Source of the DNA: Thermohalobaculum sp964467005
GTDB lineage: Bacteria; Pseudomonadota; Alphaproteobacteria; Rhodobacterales; Rhodobacteraceae
Direction of reading: 5' to 3'
Assembly (NCBI GenBank): GCA_964467005.1
Contig: CAYXPI010000024.1
Span: 1-28,824 of the forward strand
DNA: 28,824 nucleotides
The translations under genes and the position numbers were made by a program. Every line of letters starts with the position of its first letter. Position 1 is the stretch's first letter. The notes under the pieces are model-generated. The model worked only from the letters and a program-made list of their open reading frames with translations. It did no database searches and was not told the DNA's origin. Of the stretch, positions 23,679-28,824 are shown in pieces.

Positions 23679-24962
23679 ATGACTGGACTTTCCGTCCTTT
23701 TCCATATGGCCGTGTCGCTCGTCGTGGCGCCGGCGCCGGGGCTCCTTCTCTTCATGTATGTGAACGGAGGCGTGTGGCCCGCCCCTGCCGAGGGGATTGC
23801 CGTCTATCTGGTCTCCGCGATCGGGTATTGGATCTGGCTCAACGACCGTCGCACCCGGTCCGACCTCGAGGCGCGCGCCGAGCGTGTGCGCGCCACCACG
23901 CCGGAGCGTCCGGTGGACGCCCCCGCGGCGGCGGGCGAGCCGGATCACCTCACCGCCCAGCGCGCGCTCCGCGCCTCGCGCCTCCGCGCGCAGGAGGCGC
24001 TCCGCAGCCACGACGACCTGCCGGACGCGCTGGCCATGGCGCGCGCTCAGAGCGCGACCGAGGTTCTGCTCGACCGCGTGGCCGACCAGCGCCAGCTCAA
24101 GGCGCTCGTCTCCGAGCACGAGGTGACGCTCCTCAACGCCTTCCATCGGAGCGTGCGCCGCGACCAATACGGCGCGCCGGACTATCAGCACTGGTCCCAC
24201 GAGGCGGACCGGTTCCTCATGTCGTCCAACTTCATGGCCCGCACGATGTCGCGGCACGAGGCGATCGCGACCGTCACCGCCGAGGTCGAGTTTCGCATGG
24301 CCGAACGCGCCCGCGCGACCGAGCGGCAGCTGCCCCCGCCCCCGCGCGAGGCCGCGCGCCCGGTGCAGCCCGCGCTCACCGCGCCGCCGGCCTTCGATCT
24401 CTCGCCGGAGGTGCGCCGCCCGGTGGCGAGCGCCCCCACCGGCCGGGAGCCGCCGCTCATCCTGCCCGCGCCCATCTCCGTGCCGGCGCGGCCACTGCCC
24501 GCCATGCCCGCCCCGGCCGAGGCGAGCGGGATCGCCCCCGGCGTGCGGATCTCCGACGGCTTGCGCCAGCGCCTCGCCGCCCTTCGCGCCTCGAGCTTCA
24601 CTGAGGACTGCGCGGAGATTCTCGCCCGCCACGGCTGGGTGACCCAGGCGACCGCGGCGCCCGGCAGCGACCAGATCGACCTCTTCGCCGAGCGGGGCGA
24701 CCTCATCGCGGGCCTGCGCTGCCGACCGGGCGGCGAGCCCATCGGCGAGGGACCGCTCGAGGAGGTGACCGCGGCGCGCGACCGGTTCGGCCTCGACGCC
24801 GTGGGCATTGTCGCCACCGCGGGCTTCACCTCCGGTGCCCGCAGCCGCGCGGCGCTCGACGGGGTGTGCCTCCTCGACCGGGACGACCTGGCCGACCTCC
24901 ACCTCTATCTCGTGCAGCGCAAGAAGGTGGTGCCCCTCTTCAAGGGCCAGGCCCAGGGCTGA
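23679..24962 (+). CDS. Membrane-anchored protein with Mrr-like restriction endonuclease domain
   Basis: A 427-residue protein. Two hydrophobic segments (about 5-27 and 36-55) anchor the N-terminus. A helical middle (57-210) and a Pro/Ala-rich linker (215-290) follow. Residues about 305-405 resemble the Mrr-type PD-(D/E)XK domain: SFTEDCAEILARHGWVTQAT, then GSDQIDLFAERGDLIAGLRC, then a strand/helix pair VGIVATAGFTSGARSRA and LLDRDDLADL. The metal-binding Asp334 is present, but the usual QxK is replaced by Arg347-Cys-Arg349, so cleavage is doubtful. No clear ribosome site precedes the ATG at 23679 or the GTG at 23670. A role in membrane-associated DNA or nucleotide sensing is only a guess. Confidence 0.75.
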   Translation: MTGLSVLFHMAVSLVVAPAPGLLLFMYVNGGVWPAPAEGIAVYLVSAIGYWIWLNDRRTRSDLEARAERVRATTPERPVDAPAAAGEPDHLTAQRALRASRLRAQEALRSHDDLPDALAMARAQSATEVLLDRVADQRQLKALVSEHEVTLLNAFHRSVRRDQYGAPDYQHWSHEADRFLMSSNFMARTMSRHEAIATVTAEVEFRMAERARATERQLPPPPREAARPVQPALTAPPAFDLSPEVRRPVASAPTGREPPLILPAPISVPARPLPAMPAPAEASGIAPGVRISDGLRQRLAALRASSFTEDCAEILARHGWVTQATAAPGSDQIDLFAERGDLIAGLRCRPGGEPIGEGPLEEVTAARDRFGLDAVGIVATAGFTSGARSRAALDGVCLLDRDDLADLHLYLVQRKKVVPLFKGQAQG

Positions 24963-25020
24963 GGCCCGCCTCCGTCCGCCGAACGGGATTGTCCGCGCGC
25001 CCCCGCTGAGGCAAGGTCGG

Positions 25021-26286
25021 GTGACCGGCACGGTGGGGGACGAGCGGGTGGCGCAGGGGTACACGGCTGAGGTGTTGCTGGAGCGGCCTTGGCGCTTCGA
25101 CATGGGCGAGCTGGCCGAGGCGCTCGGAACGCGGTTCGACGCGCTCGGCTCCGTCGCGGCCGTGCCCGCCGAAGGGCCGGACCTGCCCGACGCCCTCGAC
25201 ATCGACGGCGCGCGCCTCCCCATCGAGATTCACGACCAGAAGGCCGAGATCGCGGACCCCGCGCCAGGTCTCCTCCCCGTCCGAAGCTGGGATCCGGACC
25301 CCGCGATCGGCCGGCACCGGGCGCATATCCGCGTCTCCTGCGGCGGGGCAGGGGGCGGCCTCGTCTGGATGAAGGCCTACGCCACCGTCGTCACCCTGGT
25401 CGCCGGCGCGCTGGCCAAGCTCGGGCCCGGCCTCGCCGTCCGCTTCCCCGCCTCGGACGTCTATCTCGCGCCGGACGACGCCTATCTCGCCGGACGCACC
25501 GCGCTCCGCGGCGTGAGCCCCATCGAGGCCTGGGTGAGCCTTTATGTGATCGCCGCCGTCGCGCCCCAGCCGGAGGCGCCGGAGGAGGGCATGCCCGCGC
25601 TTCCCGCGCCGGAGGCCCACGGCGCCCTCACCCTCGGCCTCCGCCCCTTTCTCGGGCGGGAGATCGCGCTGGCGCCGGTCCAGGTCGCGCCCCACCAGGC
25701 GGCGGAGCGGGCGCGCGGGGCGGCCTGGAACGCGCTCGACGGTGAAACCCCCTTGGCCGACGGGCAGGAGATCGTCGACCCCCATTCGGGCTACCGCACC
25801 CGGGTGCGCGCGGCCCGGGAATGGGTGCGCCCGGGACTGCCGGTCTTCGTGCTCGTGGGCGCGGACAGCACGGTCGACGCCGAGACCCTCGCCCTCCGCC
25901 AGGCCGTGCCGAACCCGCTGGCCGATGCGGTGAAGGACCTTCCCTCGACGGAGACGCTGAAGGCCGTGGCGGCGGAGCTGCCCAAGCATCTCACGCGGGA
26001 GGGCAAGGCCGCGATGGCGACCGCGCTGCCCGTGATCGGGAAGGGCGCCCGCGCGGTGGGGGAGGAGCTCAAGCGCACGCCCGAGCACGCGCGCGCCGCC
26101 TGGGTGCTGGCGCGCAAGGTGAGCGGCACCGCAGCGGAGCAGACGAAGGCCGCCGTCGCCAAAGGGCGCGCGATCCTCGAGGCCCGCCGGGCCCGCGCCA
26201 CCGAGCGGACCACCGAGCGCACCACCGAGCGGGCTTCCCGGGCGGCCGACGCCCCCACCCCACCGGATCGGAGCCCCGACCCGTGA
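25021..26286 (+). CDS. Unknown protein, 421 residues, possibly DUF4261-like
   Basis: The N-terminal 300 residues look like a soluble alpha/beta protein with one hydrophobic stretch (VWMKAYATVVTLVAGALAKLG, 119-139) that may be buried. The overall pattern recalls DUF4261 proteins, but I am not sure. The C-terminal 120 residues are helical and increasingly basic, ending in a TERTTERTTER repeat and a Pro-rich tail. I chose GTG 25021, which has AAGG upstream; GTG 25048 is the alternative. It lies 58 bases after the Mrr-like gene and its stop overlaps the VOC gene start (GTGA), so these genes probably share a transcript. No enzymatic motif is visible. Confidence 0.7.
   Translation: MTGTVGDERVAQGYTAEVLLERPWRFDMGELAEALGTRFDALGSVAAVPAEGPDLPDALDIDGARLPIEIHDQKAEIADPAPGLLPVRSWDPDPAIGRHRAHIRVSCGGAGGGLVWMKAYATVVTLVAGALAKLGPGLAVRFPASDVYLAPDDAYLAGRTALRGVSPIEAWVSLYVIAAVAPQPEAPEEGMPALPAPEAHGALTLGLRPFLGREIALAPVQVAPHQAAERARGAAWNALDGETPLADGQEIVDPHSGYRTRVRAAREWVRPGLPVFVLVGADSTVDAETLALRQAVPNPLADAVKDLPSTETLKAVAAELPKHLTREGKAAMATALPVIGKGARAVGEELKRTPEHARAAWVLARKVSGTAAEQTKAAVAKGRAILEARRARATERTTERTTERASRAADAPTPPDRSPDP
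26200..26232 (+). repeat. 12-bp in-frame tandem repeat (TERT units)
   Basis: Three copies of accgagcgg or accgagcgc, separated by acc, encode TER-T-TER-T-TER near the C-terminus of the 421-residue protein. The unit is in frame, so copy changes would only lengthen or shorten the charged tail. Confidence 0.8.
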
Positions 26287-26909
26287 CGCTGACCCTCGAT
26301 CACCTCGTCATCTGCGCGACCACGCTGGAGGAGGGCCGCGCCTGGGCCGAGACCCGCCTCGGCACATCGCCCGGGGGCCAGGGCCGGCACGCCACCATGG
26401 GCACGCACAACGCCCTCTGGGGCCTCGGCGCGAGCTATCTCGAGGTGATCGCGATCGACCCGGACGGCACCCCGCCGGACGGCCCGCGCTGGTTCGGCCT
26501 CGACGACCCCGCGCTGCAGTCCCGCCTCGCCGAGGGGCCGGTCCTCGCCTCCTGGGCCGTGGCGGTGGACGACCTCAGCGCCGTCCCGGCCCCGCTCCCC
26601 CTCGAGACGCTGGCGCTCGCGCGCGACGATCTGACCTGGGAGGTCGCGCTGCCTCGGATCGCCCCCCTTCCCCTGGGCGGGGCCTGGCCCCTTCTCATAC
26701 GCTGGACCTCTGGCCTCCACCCCGCCGCCCGGCTGGGGGAGCAGGGGCTCTCCCTCATCCGCCTCGAGATCGCGGGCCATGGCGCTGAGGAGACCCGCGA
26801 CGCCCTCGGCCGCGTGGCCGAGACCGCGCCCGTGGTCTTCGCGCCCGACGACGGGCCCACCCGGCTCTCGGCGAGCCTCGACACGCCGAACGGCCCCGTC
26901 GCGCTCTGA
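26283..26909 (+). CDS. VOC-superfamily (Glyoxalase_3-like) protein
   Basis: A 208-residue protein. The N-terminus LTLDHLVICATTLEEGRAWAETRLG with the early His, then HATMGTHNALWGLG and YLEVIAID, matches Glyoxalase-like domain proteins of the vicinal oxygen chelate fold. His and Glu in those two segments are the usual metal ligands. The second half (LPLGGAWPLLIRWTSGLHPA) also fits this subfamily. Substrate is unknown; such proteins are often annotated only as VOC family. The start is the GTG at 26283, overlapping the previous stop as GTGA. It converges on the carboxymuconolactone decarboxylase-like gene with 17 bases between stops. Confidence 0.85.
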   Translation: MTLTLDHLVICATTLEEGRAWAETRLGTSPGGQGRHATMGTHNALWGLGASYLEVIAIDPDGTPPDGPRWFGLDDPALQSRLAEGPVLASWAVAVDDLSAVPAPLPLETLALARDDLTWEVALPRIAPLPLGGAWPLLIRWTSGLHPAARLGEQGLSLIRLEIAGHGAEETRDALGRVAETAPVVFAPDDGPTRLSASLDTPNGPVAL

Positions 26910-26926
26910 GAGGCAGGCGCAGGGCG

Positions 26927-27268
26927 TCAGGCGCGAGGCGTCAGCGCGTCCCAGGCCGCGAGCGCCTTGGCGCCGTACATCAGCGCGGGGCCACCGCCCA
27001 TATAGACGGCCATCGCCACCGCGTCGGCGATCTCTGGCCGGGTGGCGCCGGCCGTCGCCGCGGCGCGAATGTGGTAACCGATGCAGGGCTCGCAACGCAC
27101 CGCGATGGCGATGCCGACGGCGATGAGCTCTTTCGTCTTGGGGTCGAGCGCGCCCGCGCCGGTCGCAGCCTTGGCGAGCGCCGAGAACGCCCCCGCGGTG
27201 TCCGGGATCGCACGGCGGAGGGTGGCAAGCTCCCCGCTGGTGTCGTCGAGAAACGTCGTCCAGTCCAT
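26927..27268 (-). CDS. Carboxymuconolactone decarboxylase / AhpD-like protein
   Basis: A 113-residue helical protein. The AhpD-type redox motif is complete: KELIAVGIAIAVRCEPCIGYHIRAA, with Glu47, Cys59, Cys62 and His66. A CxxC with a following His in this family usually means alkylhydroperoxidase-like peroxidase activity rather than lactone decarboxylation. The conserved AVAMAVYMGGGPALMY follows. The start ATG at 27268 has GAGGAGGG four bases upstream; the longer frame to 27337 is not needed. It is 78 bases downstream of the YggT gene on the same strand and may share its transcript. Confidence 0.92.
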   Translation of the reverse strand: MDWTTFLDDTSGELATLRRAIPDTAGAFSALAKAATGAGALDPKTKELIAVGIAIAVRCEPCIGYHIRAAATAGATRPEIADAVAMAVYMGGGPALMYGAKALAAWDALTPRA

Positions 27269-27346
27269 CGCGCCCTCCTCGGCCGGTTCGCCGGAGAGGC
27301 TAGGGCGCGCGCGCCGCGCCGCCTTGCGCGAGGTCAAACGCGGCGG

Positions 27347-27640
27347 TCAGCCATAGGCCAAGGGCGCGAGATTGTTGTTGACCACGATCTGGAGCGCGGT
27401 GAGGCCCAAGAGCACCACCAGCGGCGAAAGGTCGATGCCCCCCATATCGGGCAGGACGCTGCGGATCGGCCGGTAGATCGGCTCCGTGAGATTGGTGAGG
27501 CCGCGCCAGATCTGCCCGACCAGGGGTTGGCGCGCGTTGATCACGTCGAAATTGATGAGCCAGCTCAGGATCACCTGGATGATGACGATCCACCAGGCGA
27601 TGCCGACGAGCAAGTTGAAGATCTGCAGAAACGACGCCAT
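27347..27640 (-). CDS. YggT family membrane protein
   Basis: A 97-residue inner-membrane protein with two hydrophobic segments (about 5-30 and 70-92). The family signature ISLVLSWL is seen as IQVILSWLINF, followed by NLTEPIYRPIRSVLPDMGGIDLSPLVVLLGL, which is highly typical of YggT. The family is linked to osmotic stress tolerance and cell division or photosystem biogenesis in various organisms; the molecular role is unsettled. The start ATG at 27640 has GGAGGGG close upstream. It is divergent from the tRNA-Ala gene. Confidence 0.95.
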   Translation of the reverse strand: MASFLQIFNLLVGIAWWIVIIQVILSWLINFDVINARQPLVGQIWRGLTNLTEPIYRPIRSVLPDMGGIDLSPLVVLLGLTALQIVVNNNLAPLAYG

Positions 27641-27668
27641 CAGCCCCTCCAGCTCCGAGCGCCCCCTC

Positions 27669-27695
27669 TCTATAGGTGCCGCGCGGCGCCGGCAA
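27669..27695 (-). promoter_or_regulatory. Possible promoter of the YggT gene
   Basis: On the minus strand, TTGCCG (27695-27690) and TATAGA (27674-27669) are separated by 15 bases, 28 bases before the ATG. The -10 is good but the spacing is short, so the call is tentative. Confidence 0.3.
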
Positions 27696-27704
27696 GGCGT
27701 CGGC

Positions 27705-27733
27705 TTGACAGCCCAGCACCGCGGGCGTATCGC
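27705..27733 (+). promoter_or_regulatory. Promoter of the tRNA-Ala gene
   Basis: A perfect TTGACA (27705-27710), a 17-base spacer, and TATCGC (27728-27733) end nine bases before the first base of the mature tRNA. Spacing and position are as expected for a stable-RNA promoter in an alphaproteobacterium. Confidence 0.65.
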
Positions 27734-27742
27734 AGCCCGGCG

Positions 27743-27818
27743 GGGCCCGTAGCTCAGTTGGGAGAGCGCTGCAATCGCACTGCAGAGGTCAGGGGTTCGA
27801 ATCCCCTCGGGTCCACCA
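27743..27818 (+). tRNA. tRNA-Ala (anticodon CGC)
   Basis: A 76-base cloverleaf with encoded CCA. Acceptor GGGCCCG pairs with CGGGTCC, including the G3:U70 pair that defines alanine identity. The D arm is GCTC/GAGC. The anticodon stem is CTGCA/TGCAG around loop ATCGCAC, giving CGC, which reads the codon GCG. The T arm is AGGGG-TTCGAAT-CCCCT. This is the isoacceptor for one of the most used alanine codons in so GC-rich a genome. The 3' half is the likely integration site of the adjacent element. Confidence 0.97.
27795..27818 (+). other. Predicted attachment site (tRNA 3' end)
   Basis: The T-arm/acceptor end of tRNA-Ala is a standard target for tyrosine recombinases, and an integrase gene lies 62 bases beyond it, transcribed toward it. 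The exact core cannot be fixed, because the second copy at the far end of the element would lie outside the window. The 62-base spacer is richer in A/T than the chromosome to the left. Confidence 0.45.
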
Positions 27819-27880
27819 TGTCCCTCAGTGACTTAGAGATTTCTGGCCCGTCTGGGCGCACAGATATTCGCACAGAAACG

Positions 27881-28824
27881 TCATCGGTGGCGCTTCTCCA
27901 TGATCTCAATGGCTCGGTTCTGGTACTCCGGCGAGTGCTGGCGATAGGCCCGCTCGAGGATCGCAGCCGAGGTGCTGAAGAACTCCTGCGCGTCCTCCCG
28001 GCTCATGCCGTTCTGGAAGGCGATGGTGACGGCGGTGCGCTTGAGATCGTGCAGCCGGGCATCCTCGACCTTCGCGCGCTTGCAGGCACGGGTGAACGCC
28101 TGGCGCGCGGTGTCCTTTGACGCATAGTCGATCACCCATTCCCCGCCCGTGCGTTGCCAGCGCCGGCAGTGGGAGAGCAGCCGCCGGGTGAGGCGGACCG
28201 ATCCGCGGCGCTTGGTTGTCTCGCGCTCTGAGGCCCCGCGTCGGTGCAGCACGCCGCGCTCGAGGTCGATCCATCCGCTGTCCAGTGACGGCACCCAGCG
28301 AAGTGCCAGCAGCGCGCTGATGCGCGTCCCAGTCCCGGCACCCAGAAGGATCACCCGGCGGAGCATCGGCGGGCTCTCCCGCAGGATCGCGGCGAGCTCG
28401 TCACGGGAAAACCACCTATCTCGGTCAGGAGGGCGAGGCGGCAGCGTGACGGCGACGGGGTAGACCAGCAGCCCCTCGCGATGGGCGAAGCTGAGTGCGG
28501 CCTGCAGAGTCGCGAGTTCGCGGCGGACGGTGCCGTCGGAAGCCTTGCGATCCGCCGCGTAACGCCGGCAGGTCGCGCCCTTCACCGCGTCGCAGGTGAG
28601 GTCGCCCCAGAAGGGTGTGAGCGCACGGAGCGCATATCCGGCACGCTCCGGCGAGCTGAGGCTGGGCGCCCGATCCCGCGCATATAGAGCGAGCACTTCG
28701 CCCACCGTGATCTGATCGGGCATCGCGGGCCCCGTGCGCTCGGGCACTCGGCCTGCGAGATAGCGGGTTAGCGCCGCTTCAGCAGCGTCTCGGCCGCCGT
28801 CTCCGCGAGCGCCCGTCCGCAGGG
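27881..28824 (-). CDS. Tyrosine recombinase / integrase (5' end beyond the window)
   Basis: Phage-type integrase that would catalyse site-specific integration at the neighbouring tRNA-Ala. Visible are an N-terminal SAM-like core-binding region (ITVGEVLALYARD to LATLQAALSFAHREG) and the catalytic domain: first Arg in GAGTGTRISALLALRW, the HxxxR box as LHDLKRTAVT, and the nucleophile Tyr in LERAYRQHSPEY. The usual Gly-His/Trp before the Tyr is changed to FFSTS. The frame stays open from 28747 to the window edge and encodes integrase-like residues (AALTRYLAGRVPERT), so GTG 28747 and ATG 28723 are internal and the gene is partial. A/T-ending codons are more frequent than in genes to the left, which fits acquired DNA. 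Confidence 0.92.
   Translation of the reverse strand, partial: LRTGARGDGGRDAAEAALTRYLAGRVPERTGPAMPDQITVGEVLALYARDRAPSLSSPERAGYALRALTPFWGDLTCDAVKGATCRRYAADRKASDGTVRRELATLQAALSFAHREGLLVYPVAVTLPPRPPDRDRWFSRDELAAILRESPPMLRRVILLGAGTGTRISALLALRWVPSLDSGWIDLERGVLHRRGASERETTKRRGSVRLTRRLLSHCRRWQRTGGEWVIDYASKDTARQAFTRACKRAKVEDARLHDLKRTAVTIAFQNGMSREDAQEFFSTSAAILERAYRQHSPEYQNRAIEIMEKRHR

Noticed and set aside
26910..26945. Near-repeats of ggcgtcaggcgcgag between the VOC and AhpD-like genes
   Set aside because: Only two short imperfect copies, partly inside the AhpD-like coding end; no terminator or operator shape.
28723..28747. GTG 28747 or ATG 28723 as the true integrase start
   Set aside because: The frame continues upstream to the window edge with residues typical of integrase N-termini, so the gene is cut by the window.
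1..28824. CRISPR arrays, insertion sequences, rRNA genes and T-tract terminators
   Set aside because: No regularly spaced repeats, transposase genes with inverted ends, rRNA stretches or hairpins followed by T runs were seen on either strand.

Overview
The window looks like chromosomal DNA from a very GC-rich alphaproteobacterium, probably Rhodobacterales or a near relative. This rests on the strong G/C bias at third codon positions, frequent GTG starts, 4-base stop/start overlaps, and protein flavour (YggT, carboxymuconolactone decarboxylase-like, beta-helix and LamG surface proteins). The lineage is inference; there is no rRNA or other decisive marker.

Layout. (1) Bases 1-641 hold the 3' half of argG. 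(2) Bases 589-21949 are one long surface-polysaccharide locus built from several transcription units: a flippase and GT4 glycosyltransferase (minus), a beta-helix/PKD/LamG protein (minus), a GT2 glycosyltransferase (plus), a Wzy/O-antigen-ligase-like membrane protein (minus), a large LamG plus GQSN-type esterase (plus), a three-gene set resembling the decaprenyl-phosphoryl-arabinose pathway (HAD-UbiA fusion, DprE1-like oxidase, DprE2-like reductase; plus), a Rid-family protein (plus), and a tightly coupled seven-gene minus-strand operon (hexapeptide acyltransferase, acyl carrier protein, acyl-AMP ligase, SDR, GT2, acyltransferase-3, SGNH hydrolase). (3) Bases 22176-27640 are ordinary accessory and housekeeping genes: a CaCA-type cation exchanger, an unknown small protein, a membrane-anchored Mrr-like protein, an unknown 421-residue protein, a VOC protein, a carboxymuconolactone decarboxylase-like protein and YggT. 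(4) A tRNA-Ala(CGC) gene with its own promoter is followed by a tyrosine recombinase that points at the tRNA and runs off the right edge. This marks the left border of a probable integrated element.

How the genes may work together (inference): glycosyltransferases assemble a lipid-linked repeat, the flippase exports it and the Wzy-like protein polymerises or ligates it. The UbiA/DprE1/DprE2 set would supply a polyprenyl-phosphate D-arabinofuranose donor. The ACP operon would make or load an acyl group that acyltransferase-type enzymes place on the glycan. The two big LamG-bearing proteins would act on or bind the finished polymer. No initiating glycosyl-phosphate transferase, Wza/Wzc export proteins or GT-C arabinosyltransferase is visible here, so the locus is incomplete within the window.

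No intergenic stretch exceeds 300 bases. The longest are 5829-6079 and 8539-8726, and both hold symmetric sequence elements described below.
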